In this document: positions 35,161 to 46,921 of the stretch, in pieces
Layout: each line of letters opens with the position of its first letter
How positions within the stretch are numbered: the stretch's first letter is position 1
Source: Ifrita kowaldi
Taxonomy: Eukaryota > Chordata > Aves > Passeriformes > Cinclosomatidae
Direction: 5' to 3'
Length of the DNA stretch: 64,000 nt
Assembly: GCA_013398055.1 (NCBI GenBank)
Contig: VZRS01006705.1
Coordinates: forward strand, 778,597-842,596
Notes under the pieces: model-generated
Told to the model about the DNA's origin: nothing
Databases searched by the model: none
What the model saw: only the letters and a program-made list of their open reading frames with translations
Position numbers and translations under genes: made by a program

Positions 35161-38100
35161 GGCTTTAGTCATGGATCTAGATGTGGTGCAAGAGAGGCTG
35201 GGCTCTTATTTTGATCTTTCAGATCTTTTCACAAAACAGTATTCTTAAAGGAAGTCCTTTTCTGATAGCCATGGAAGTTTACCACTCATTATTCCTCCTT
35301 TATCTGGTATTTCTTGGTTTTGATTTGTGTGGGCAACACCAGGGCCTGGAAGCTCTGCACCCACAAGGTGGTTTCCCAAGCAGCCACGAACTCTTGCAGG
35401 CTAGGGTTGGGAGCACGTCATCTTCATCAACTTGTAAAACAGCGTCAGGAGTACAAGGAGGAAGGCAATGCCGCCTCTCTCCAGACACGATTTCTCACCT
35501 GGGGGAACCTAGGAAGGGGGCTCAGAGGAACTGCAGATGAAGAGGGAGTTGTAGGCCATGCGACTCAGAGGAGGAAAAAATATTCAGGGGTGTGGGAGGA
35601 AAGGCAATTGAAAAGATTTTCTAAAAAACCTGAACAGCCCTCTGGCAGAACAAGTAGAAATAAACCTGAAAAGAAATTACAAGAAACTACAATTAGGTAA
35701 ATGTTAATCAGAAAAGAAGGCTCTAAACTTAGGTAATGTACTTATTGATGGCAATAGAAGAAGTTGCAAACTCTGCACGCTTTATTTTCTGGCCTGATTT
35801 TAGGATTGTACTTCAGTCTATGTATAATTTAAAGGATTGACTTCAGTGGGAATCCTTGTGTTCTGAGAGCCCTGTGTGTGTGTTGTATGTCTCTGTTGGA
35901 GCCAAGGACTCTGGTGGGAGCGGCACTTTCTGTGCTGGTAAAGGTTGCTAAAGTGTTTGTAATTCTATTTTTGCTCTTTCTCTGACGTTTACAACTGCTT
36001 ACAGCTTTCTTAAACTTTATGTACTGAGCTGAACTCTTCCAGACAGTTTCCTTTTGAAACTGGTTTCATGCATGTGGGCAAGAGGAAAACCAGTTCAGCC
36101 ATTTAAAATCAGGAATGGGTTTTATTTCCATGCACTGGTTTTAAATATTTCAGAAATGCCTTCTAATCCATACAGTTGTTTCCAATTAGAGGTCATACTT
36201 GCAAGGTGTAAAAGACCCTCTCTCCTGAGACTTGAAAGACTGAGCACTTCACAGAGATGTACAGTTTACCTTTATTTGATTTGCTTTTTTTTGTTTTTAA
36301 TGATTTTCTTGACATAGGCCTAAAAATGCAGAGTGCATTGTTCATAAGTTGATGCAGTGTACCATGTTCCCAGTGTAGGTGCAGATTTAGATTTCTGCTT
36401 AGGTGACTGAAATAAATCACTGGGTCTTAATACTGCAAGTGAAGTGGGACACAGCCAAGGGAAACTGTAGAATAAGCTTTCGAACTTAAAAAATGTTACA
36501 TCAATGTAGTTCTCCTCTATGGGAAGCTGAGCAAAGTCTTGGAAAACTTTGCATTAACAGAGAGGGATTAATGATCCAGGGTATGTCTTTGCCAATGACA
36601 AGCAAAAGCAAGCAAGAACCTTCCTGAAGATGTTTTATTTATGTGGTTCCTGGTGATCCTCAGGCAGGAAAAGCTTTCCACACAGTGCTGTGGCTCAGAC
36701 TCACTCAGGAAACACTAAACTGCTTTTAAAATACAGTAAAATATTCTGCTCTTGATTTGGCAGGGGAATCTACAAGGTGGCTTCAGTGCCCCATGTGTGA
36801 CAGCCTCATCTGCTGACTGGTGTTAGCAGCACCTGTGCTGTACTGATGCACTGTGCCAGGAAGGGGAAGGTGCCCAGCTGCTGATAGAGGGAAAATCCCT
36901 TCTTGTTTCAGCTGATGCTTCACATCCTTCTCTGGTGGCACAGTTTCCTTAGCAGCAGTGAAAGGGGTCACCCTGGTACTCTAGGTGAAAGGGAAAGAAA
37001 AGAAGCTTGGATGCGGTGGTGTGCCATGTGCTCAGGCCACTATCCAGAGGGTGGTGCTTCCTTAGGAGCAGAAGGGCGAGCATGGCCAGGAGTTGTCACC
37101 CCGCCCAGGGTGACAGGTGTTGCTACAGCAACACAGAAACACCTTTCCCCTATTTCATTTGTCTCTCACGGCTTTCCTAAATCTTCCTCCCTATGAAGTT
37201 TCTCTTGGCTGGTATGATGCTTTCCACCTAGCCAGGAGAGGAGGTGGGTTCCTCTGATACACCCAAAGGAAAAGAGATGATGTTGTGTGTCATTTCTTTT
37301 CCATATGGAAAGCCAGGGCAGAACGAAGGTGGGGCAAATGGGTGTGACCTGCCTCGAAAGAGAGCAATGCCAAATGAAGAAATACGGGGGTGGGAGAGCC
37401 ATCCTTATCAAGTATCATAAATCACTTTCATTGTGACACATCAAAGGAGAAAGCTTTAATATCTTCTGGTATTTCTCGCTACAGGAAGACTTCAGAAGAG
37501 TTGGGGCAATCCTGAGCATGAGGTGGGACTGGTAAGTGTTCTTGTCCCTGGGATGAAGGATGCCTTTGCATCCCGTGAAGTATTTGTAGTGATGTTATTG
37601 GCTCTGGTAATCAGTAACTAGCTAAGGCTATGAGATAAAACAGAGTGGCTTACTGCACTTAGCACGTCGGAGTCATTTTAGATACTGGCACCAGCGTGGT
37701 CGAGCACTTGTCAGGCAGTTCTCCCTGTGCCCTGCTTGCCATTTCTGCAGCATGGAGTTCCTAAAGGGGCAAGGGAAGGGGCTTGCTGCTGGTGTCTGCG
37801 TGCTTCCCAGCTTGCCTCCAGTTCTGTGTCGGTATTAAGGAAATGGAACTTGTACCTCAGCCCTCTGTGCCCTGGTGCTTATCTAGGGACAAACTGCATT
37901 CCCATTCTCTGTTAGGAAGCCCAGGCATTATCTGCTTAGGCTGTAAACACTGAGAGAAAGGTCCCTCTGGCTTTACAGCATCTAGCTCAGGGTGAATCCA
38001 ATCCTGAATCAGACTTTGGACTGTCTTGAAATTTGAATAATTCTAAAGGTCATTTCTCTTGCAGAGACTGGGAGAAACTTGCTCCCAGAAGAAGAGGACA

Positions 38101-41100
38101 GCTTAGGCAGCCATCTCCTGTGTTGTGAGCACTTGTAATAGGGAGACTGCCCAAGACTACATTTTTTGTCAGTCCCTGTAAGTAACAGATTCCTTTGTGC
38201 TCCATGTAAATGACTGGGACAAAGTGTACGTAGAAGAGTCTGATTATACCTACAAACTGTATGCCACTCCTTAGTGTCGGGAAGTGCAAAGGTTTCTTGA
38301 CTTGCTTTACCACACCATGCCAGACCTGCCAACCCAGCTGCTGTCAGGATGCATCTGCCTGGGAGACCTTTTGCTCTTCTAGTACATGGGAGATCTTTCA
38401 AGAGGTATTTAGAAATGCTAGTCCAGAAAAGGAAATTAGGTGGGAATGCTGTAGACAGCCTGATCCTTTCCCTGTTTGCAGCACTGTTAATTAGGTGTGT
38501 CTTCCCCATGGTCAGCAGGGTGTTAACACTACAGAGTCAGCAAGAGCCCTGCTGCTGCTTGGTGGCACATTCAATGGCCCAGGGAGCTGCTGTCCTTCCT
38601 GCTAAGCAGCCTTGGCCTTGACTTTTTTTCTAGGAAAGATCCTGAGATCCCAGTTCCGAAGCCCTCCCACCAACCTGCTTGCCCCAGGGTGGAGAAGTCA
38701 ATAAGCATATGTGTTTGTGCATTGCCACCAACACTTCAGCTATTGTCAGCTGAAGACAGCTCTTGACTTGTGCCAGGTTAAGGGCTGGCCTTTGCTCTCA
38801 GGTTACCTTCATGTGAAAGGATCTGCTGTGCCTGATTTAATGAGTGTCTGTGAGAAGCGGTTACACTGTCCTCTCCTTCCCTGAATGGAAGGAAAAGACT
38901 GATGAATAACTCAAACCTGCAACCTGATCTATAGGTTTTTTGCCACCAATTATGTTTTCTGCTAGTGTAACCCTGGGGTTCCCCTTCGAGTGGGTGAGGT
39001 GGTTCCGCTGTTCCCTCATCTCCTCTCTGCAAACAACCCTCATGATCTGTGATACTGGTATTCCCACTGTGCAGTGAAAATACATCCTCTGATGGGTTTA
39101 AAATAAACAGATATCTCTCTAAAATGGTGTTGAGTAGAAATTGATAGAGATCAATGCCTGTGAACTTGGTACAATAAACCTCCTTGTGTTGCTCTTTGTC
39201 TGAACGTGGCTCCCATTGTACTGACGTGGCTGTCGGGGAGGTAGCAGGGGACGCATGGCTGAGTTTTCTTTATAGTTGCTTTCAAATATTTATCTGCAGG
39301 AGGATAATGGGAGAGCTGTGTTTCCTCTTGTCGTCAGAATTTCAGAAAGGATTTTAATCCCCTGTGCTCCTGCTGCTCGTGGAGCCCTGACAAAAGTGGC
39401 TTGATGCTGCTGGCACAGGACTATCTCTTCTTCTTGGTGGCCTCCAGCAAGGATGTACTCAGACTTGCCAGACTGAGCAGCATAGAGGGAAAGTTTTGGG
39501 AACTTGACTGAGTCTGCTTTTCTGGGCTATAGGGTACAATGAGTGAGAGCTAACAGGGGTTCCCACTCTTTCTCCTCTTTTTTTTTCCCCTGTGTTTCTC
39601 CACTTCCCCTTTGGACTGATGTGAGAAATTGAGTGAAGCTGGAGGATGCACAAGCCTTGACTCCAGCGTGAGATGTAGGTGTCCAGCACATCCCAGCACT
39701 GAGCACCAATTTCCTTCTTGCTAGCGTGGCCATTAATGTGACCATGTCTTAAGATGATGTAGACCTGACAGCAGCTTTTGTTCCAAATGCTTATGACTTA
39801 TGAAGGGTTTCAAATGCATTGCTTAAAACCTGGTTTAAAACTTCAAAAGCTGCTGCAAGTCTGGTATACTGCTCAGTTTTAAGTCAGCGCTGAGATTACA
39901 CTGCTTGATACTGTTTACAACAGGTTTGTCCACAGGGACTGCCTTAACTTGCTGTCTGCTGATCACTGTTTAGTGCCTCATATTTCCTTCAGTCTGAAGG
40001 TCTTCTCTTCCTTTGCTGTATCTCTGTGTGGGCAATTAAGAGTTTTATTGTGCCTTTGGAAGCAGGGAGCACTGCAGCAGCCGGAGCACCAGTGTGCCTG
40101 GCCTTTGCCTTAATGATGGTGTTACAGGCTATGCCCAACAGAGATAAGGATCAGGTAAGGTTGCCTCCTGCCTCCCCAACCCTCGGAGTGACAATGTGAG
40201 CTCTTATAACATCATAAAACACACTTCAGCAATTACTGTGCAGCTAGGGGGAGAACCTACCAACAGCCTGCCTCTGCTTCCCAAACTGCCCCTCTTGTGA
40301 GGCACACGCGCTGCTGTGATGCTGGTACACAGGGCACAGTGGCAGGGAACAGAGTCAGGTGTGTATTGCTGTGTTGTGATATGCTACAGGTGCACCCATG
40401 TTTTCACAGGGCATGTGAGAGGAGGGGCTGCAGCCTCCTTCCACCAACGCAGGGTTTTTCACAGCTGCTATGCCCCCTTTATTTGATGCATCCCACCCCT
40501 GCGCTAAGCAGGAAAGTGATTCTTCTCCCCTGAGTCCAGACATGAAGTGAAATTCATCTCTCCTTCCTCTTTTGTAAAAGAAACAGCCATGGAAAGGCTC
40601 CTTTAGGAGCAGAAAGCTGCTGTGAGCTCTCCAAGGGACCCTTCTTGCAAAGCACAGTCCCCAGCTGCTGGGGCCCAAGGGTACAAGGAGGTGAGAAGGG
40701 CCCGTGTGCTCACATGTGTTTCCAGGCCCAGTTATCATATAGACGTGTGTAACACAGCACTGTGGCTCACAGTGGTAAAGTACAACCTGGTGATGGGAAG
40801 GGAAAAAACTCCTCTGTGAGATAACTGGGAAGTAAAACCTTGGACTGTCAGCTGCAACCCAGTTCGAGGTACAATACTGGCATTAAGCTTTGCTCTATTA
40901 AGTGCTTGATAAAACAGTGGGTTGATAGATACCAAGATGGTATCTAAAATCATATTTAAGATTGTGTGGGGTTTTTTTCCAACACAGGGCTCTTCATCAG
41001 TATGCACACATGTAGCAGTGTGTCAGGGGAACACCTAAGGCTTTCTAGATAAACACATCGCTCCTCTCCACGTGGGAGGAGCGGCCACAGAACTGCATCA

Positions 41101-41710
41101 CACCGAGCCCTGCTGGGTGCTCCTCCATCTGCAACCTACTTGGTATGCAAAGGCACCATTTCTGCAGTGAAAAGGCTTTGATTCACCCAGGTCGAGATCA
41201 CTTTATCAGCATTGCAAAAGTGCCAAGAGCCTATACAGCAGATACCCTTCTGCTCAGCTTGATCATCTGCTACAAATGTGATCCTAGCAGAGATAACTGG
41301 GGAAGGTGTGTTTATTGCTTTGCACTTAGCAGATAGGGATATGCCTCACAGTTGCACAAACATGCCCTTGGCTGAAGTCTGTTGCTAAGCAATAGTTTAA
41401 GATAAGGAATATATACACAAATTCCCAAATGTTCAAATTTTAGGGCTTTAGGTACTCATAGGAGAGAGGCACAGCAACATCTTGCATTTGTCCACAGCCC
41501 CCAGAAGGACTGCTCATCTTTATTAGTCTGGGAACAGCATTAAATTGTAAGGATCTGCTTTGTGTTCCCCCTCCTTCAGCCAGCTGTAGTGCAGAGCAGA
41601 ATAAACAGGTCAGATGAGTACCCAGCTGTACTTCTCATCTGAGGTGAGACAGAGAAAGGACAACTCCTTCTCCCTGTGCCTTTGTTTATGGCAGACTTTT
41701 GCACATGGAG
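35161..41710. other. Intergenic sequence, no gene recognised
   Basis: Moderately GC-rich in parts. A 128-codon open frame (35,314-35,700, +), basic toward its end, and a 166-codon frame (38,009-38,509, -) are the longest here. Neither has a domain I recognise, and both overlap open frames in other registers. A small perfect hairpin with 8-bp arms lies at 37,117-37,134. Confidence 0.6.
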
Positions 41711-42360
41711 ATTATAGAATATCAGAATATTTTGGGTTGATGGGGACCTTTAAAAGTCTTCTAGTCCAACCTCTCCTGCAGGGAGCAGGGACATCTTCAA
41801 CTGGATCAGGCTGATCAAAGCCCCTTTTACCCTGACCTTGAATGTTTCCAGGGATGGAGCATCCGCCACCTCTCTGGGCAACCTGATCAGCATTTTACCA
41901 CCCTCATTGTAAATAACCTTATTCCTTATATCTAATCTAGACCTACCTCTCTTTCAGTTTAAAGCCATTCCCTTTGTCCTATTACTCCATGCCCTTGTAA
42001 GAAGTGCCTCTCCAGCTCTCTTGTACCCTGGAAGGTGCTGTGAGGTCTCCCTGGAATCTTCTCTTCTCCAGGCTGAACAACCTCAAGTCTCTCAGCCTGG
42101 ATTCATAGGAGAGATGCTCCAGCCCTCTGAGCATCTTTGTGGCCCTTCTCTGTACTTGTTCCAATCGGTCAGCATCTTTCTTGTGTGGGGGTTCCAGACA
42201 CTGCTGGTGGGATCTCACCAGAGCAGAGCAGAGCAGAGGGGCAGAATCACCTCTCTTGCCCTGCTGCTCACACTGATGTCGATACAGCCCAAGACACAGT
42301 TGGCTTTCTGGACTACCAGTGCACATTGCCAGGTCATGCCCAGCCTTTCATCCACCAAAT
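41711..42360 (-). mobile_element. CR1 LINE copy, 5'-truncated, with reverse-transcriptase ORF2 tail
   Basis: About 650 bases follow the avian CR1 consensus in reverse complement. Landmarks on the + strand are ttttgggttgatggggacct, ccaacctctcctgcaggg, cttccttatatctaatcta-type text, agtttaaagccattcccttt, tctcttctccaggctgaaca and ctcaccagagcagagcagag. Read on the - strand, the higher half encodes the C-terminal tail of the CR1 ORF2 polyprotein, recognisable by [17 protein letters not shown] and [15 protein letters not shown]. The frame then decays. The copy has lost the endonuclease and catalytic reverse-transcriptase parts and cannot move itself. Its 3' terminal repeat (about 41,711-41,730) is degenerate, pointing to an old insertion. 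Confidence 0.93.
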
Positions 42361-43769
42361 GACAGGGAAGAGCCAGAGCCTTTCACTTCTTATCTCTCTC
42401 TCTCTGCTTCTGTGCATGCTGTCCACGTGGCCCTTGTAGCCAGAGGTCACCTCGGTAGTGTGTCTGTCGCCCACGTTGCCTTGCTCCCCTCAGCCAGTGA
42501 GTCACTTCATAAGCAAAAGGGAACTCCCCCAAGGTGGGTCTCTGCTGCTCACGTGTCATGGATTGTTGCAGACTCGGGCTGATTGCATCTGAAATTGAAC
42601 CTGCTTCTGTATTCTCCACCTGTCCATAGCTTTGAGTCACCCAGTTTCTCCTTGTGCCCCCTGAACAGTTTTCTCTGCTTTATGGCCTGCGTTTGGTGGA
42701 CCCAAGCAGTGCTGTGGGGTAGGAAGCGAGCCCCGTCCCTGCCTTTCAGCAGAAGCCTCACGGAATGCCTTCTTGTGTTCTGCTCTGCCTGTGTCTCCAG
42801 TGCATGTGAGGGAAAAGCGAGTAGCTGCAGGAGCTTGGCAGCATCAGTGGGCATGAGCTGAACTGACACACAGGGTGCAAATAGAGTCATAAAGTATATG
42901 TGGCAGTGTGATGCATATTAAAGCAATTTGCAGGGTAATGTTTCCCTGGATATATTCTTAGTAACAGAGAGAAGCAATCTTCCCACCTTCGCTACAGGCA
43001 CGTTACAACGCCCAGCAGAGGCTGGCAGAAGCTGGATGCAGGGCTGCCTGCAGAAGTCTTCAAAGCCTGGCTTTGCATGGGCCCCATCCCTCATGGCCAG
43101 CCTGTGTCCTGCAGCTCTGCACTGTGCAAGGCCACGTGCCATAAACCCACAAGTGGGCACATGCCATCTCCTGTTCCTGGCTCTCAGTTGCATATATAAA
43201 AACATGCCCAAGAAATGACTGTGTTCCCTCAGGAATAAGGAAGGGCCAGCCTGGCTAAACTGAGAGGAGAAAATTTTACATCCATATAGTTACTAACTCT
43301 TTATTTGGAAAAAAAGAGCTGTTTGTCTGGTGCTTCTTGGACCTTTGGCTTAATATTAAAATGACCTTCGCACAAACCTTCTCCAGCTCCTTCCCAGAGG
43401 AGAAGACAGAAGTTACCATTTCCTTTCCATCGGCTCTTGCTTCAGAGCAGAGGTTTAAAAGCCGGGCTGCAGCTGCCCTCCCCAGTGAGGCCACAAATGA
43501 AGCAACTGCACTTTAGCTCAGGAGATGTTAACCCCTCAGCCTGCAGGGTGGGTCACTAAAATACCAGCTGGCAAGAGGTCTAGTGAGCTTCCCTGGAATA
43601 TGTCCTAAAGCAGGTGAAAGGTCTTCCTCTCACCTGCTCTTTCCAGATCTGAGACCTCTGAAACTCTGGCCTTTTCATCTCCTCTCTCCCTCTGTGCCAG
43701 CACAGAAGGTGTGTATTGCAGGTGGGGGTGGGCACACCAGCTGGAAAGGAGGAAAAGGAGGTCTTTTCT

Positions 43770-43797
43770 TTTGGTATATCCACATGGATATACCAAA
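43770..43797. repeat. 28-bp inverted repeat (13-bp arms, 2-base spacer)
   Basis: The arms tttggtatatcca and tggatatacccaaa-type partner (read tggatataccaaa) are exact reverse complements around a CA spacer. No mobile element is recognised around it. Confidence 0.95.
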
Positions 43798-46700
43798 CAC
43801 CAGCACCATAATTTTCTGCCCATGGCCTTGCTTGGAGAGCTTCCCTTTCACACAGCATGGTAGAGGTTTGAAACCAGGTATGTTTGCAAACCACCTAGTC
43901 CTACCCCCTCCTCCAACCAGAGCAGATTGCTGATCTGGAGTGGTTTTGTCTGTTTCCAAGGGTGTATGGCCCACAGCACCCCTGGGAAACCCATTCCTGT
44001 GCTTGGCCACCCTCACTGAAAGAAGCTTGGTTTCATTTTCAAGTGGAATTTCTGGTATTTCACTGCCACCACCAACACACCCTTGTGTGAGCTGGGCCAG
44101 GAGTTCCTGCCTTCAAATATCTGCTCAAAGAAGGATCGGATTGCCCTCCTTTTTGTGCTGTTTCTGAGATGCTACATTTGTTCCCTTGTCAACCATCTAC
44201 CCTCATCTCTCCCAAGCCAAAGGAAGTGGCAATATCTCCTCTTGGTTTCCAATAGATTTAAAAGTCTGCTTACATGGTTCTTACAGGCATGTGAAGCCGT
44301 ATGTGCAGAACATGATGTAAAACACAAGTTCATCTACTTACTTTGTGCTTTACACTCTCTGGCAATGGTGTCCTGGACCACCTTCACGCTTTGCTGCCAG
44401 CGTGAACAAAGGCATCTTGAAATAATGCCCTACCTTTTCTGCAAGTAGCTTGTTAACCTGCTAAGAATACTATTATTATACAGCCTCTAAAGCCCAAGAA
44501 CACCAGTGCCTGGGTTGCTGCTAACAAGCATGGCCAGACCTTTTCTGCATGTTCTCCTGGGGGGGTTGATAATGGAAGTTGCTTTTGTTATATGCAATTC
44601 CACTAAATATATCTCCAATTTTCCTGTCTCTACATCAAATGTTACATGTTAGGGAGCCTCGAATAACAGCTGCTGCCACTCATGTTAACTGAGAGGAGCA
44701 CAAGACACTGAAGTGTCCAGTTTCTCATCACTTATGGGATGGATAAAAGTATCTGTTGTACTGACTAGTCCATCAAATATGAATGATGCAGATAGAGTGG
44801 CTGTTTACACACAGCGATCTATTTTAGTTAAATTGAAAACACACACGGGAGTGTTTCAGCTTTGAGGATAGAAAACACTGGAAACGTCAGGGGGTTTTTT
44901 TTGTTGTTTCGTCTCTTCTGTTTGCTGGTAACAATTAACTCTTAGGAGTGCCCAGTCTGTGGCTAGGAGAGGATGAGCTCTGCTCTTCTAGGACAAAGAT
45001 CCAAATATTGTTAGTTGTCCAACCAAATCTCACGAAATTGAGGACAAGGTGCTTGCCTTCTTCTGCCATTCTAATTTTACCAGAATACTCAACTCTTTTG
45101 TACAGCATTAACATAAGCATTTACAAAGCCAGTCCCTCTGGAGGATGACAGCAATTGTTTTGCTTAATGTTTAATGGCTTCCTCTCCCTCTGGACTCTGT
45201 GCCAGGGCATATTGTAATGAACAAGCTCTGGAAGAATATTATAGCCTCACTTGATCTATTAGGACACTTTACATAGAAATTTATTTTGCACTACCATGAA
45301 TTATATAAACACACAAATTAAAGATACATACGCAGTAACTGCTTGCAGAGAGCATTGTCTGCAGCAAACTCATTAGGAGAATGAATTACTCTGTAGAAAA
45401 TCACTTAACCTTTGTGGATTTCCTGGTACTGTGTTTATTAATGCCCTTGCTTTATTTTGAAATAATATCTCTGTGTTATCTGAAAACATGCTTCAGATTA
45501 GAAAATTAACATACAGCATAAAAGTTTCCTATAAACATAATAATTATATTGAAAACAAAAAGCGAGGTCTCATTCTGCACTCCAGTGTCTGTGTACAGAA
45601 GAGTATGGATGTGTCACCCTGTTCCAAGTCTTTTGAAAGCAGAACTAGGCAATACAGGGCTAAACTCCTTCAGAGGAGGAAAAGGAAAATAATAAAAGGC
45701 TTTGGTTTCCATGGGCAAATGTTAATTGCAAGCGGAAGGCTTCTCTGAATAGCCTTTATCAGGATTTGTCCACCAGGCTCAGTGGCTAACGTTCTGCTGT
45801 GGAAAATATTTCTCCAACAGCAAATGGAGATGAAGGAAAATATCAGACTAACTTTTTGGCAAAAGCTCTGCTTCAGTTAGAAAAAACAATGCTCAACATG
45901 CACATGTTTCTGTCAGGAAGGCCGCAAGCAGGAACATGGCAGCTCTAGTAATTTCACAAGTAGTGAAAACAGGATGTCTCAGGAATAGCAGGCTGGGTAC
46001 AGAGTAACCCACACAGAAGTGCTCAGCCACAGGAAGCTGTGTGTGCACAGAGACCTGCACTCGCAGATATTTTCAGTGTCAAAGCTTTCCTGAGACTTTA
46101 CACAGTATTCTTGTGATAAAAGAAGCAAACGATTAGTCACTCCCAATTTCGAGTGACCTCGGTAACCTGACTGCTGACTCATTCTGTGACCTGTCTTGTG
46201 CAGTGGTAGAGCTCCCAGGTAACTGAGGAGAAGCTGCTGCAGATGCCTATCAGGGTGACTCACTTGCCATCATGTTTCTGACTGCACGGACATATGGGAC
46301 TATGGAATGAAGGCAATGGAAAAATTTGGTTCAGCATGTTTTAAGTCTGTAGCCTTATTTCAGGGGCATGCTATGGAAATGAAAGCAGGTGGTGGTGCCG
46401 ATGTGTATTGGAGCAGATCTGTTATTCCTTAAACCTTGCTGTGGTTTGGGCTTTGATCCTGCTTCTGTGGCGCAAAGTTGCTTCTGCCTGTGCTGTGAGA
46501 ATATCTGTCATTGTGTGCATGCTGCATCATCCTTGTATCTTACACAGCTCTAATTATAACCCTGCAGGCTGAGTCAGTAGAGAACAAAGACTCCTCACTT
46601 CCACTGAGAGCTTCCAGATGATATTAATACAAATAGAATAAAACTTTGGCCTTGAGGGGAAAGCTCCAGCACAAGGCTACTTGGAATAATTACACCTATC

Positions 46701-46898
46701 ATACGAGCCATGGCATCCTGAAATGAGCTGGCAAGCAATATTAACCTCACTGAAACTCCAGCTTCCTTACAGGTTGGAAGCCCTGGAAGTGACTGCAAAG
46801 GCATAAGGGAGGGCTGGAGGTTGGTCCTGAAGACACATATGCTCCAGCTGGCAGCACATCTGAGTCTTGCAGCTAGCTAACTGTGGAGTAAGAAATAA

Positions 46899-46921
46899 GA
46901 AAAAAAAAAAGGAAAAAAAAA
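46899..46921. repeat. Interrupted poly-A tract
   Basis: Twelve A, then GG, then nine A. No recognisable retroelement adjoins it. Confidence 0.9.

Noticed and set aside
35314..35700. 128-codon open frame, basic toward its end
   Set aside because: No recognisable domain, overlaps open frames in other registers; length within chance for a window of this size.
37117..37134. Perfect hairpin with 8-bp arms and 2-base loop
   Set aside because: Short enough to be expected by chance several times in 64 kb.
41982..42326. 114-codon minus-strand frame as a host gene
   Set aside because: It is the degraded tail of CR1 ORF2, not a host protein.
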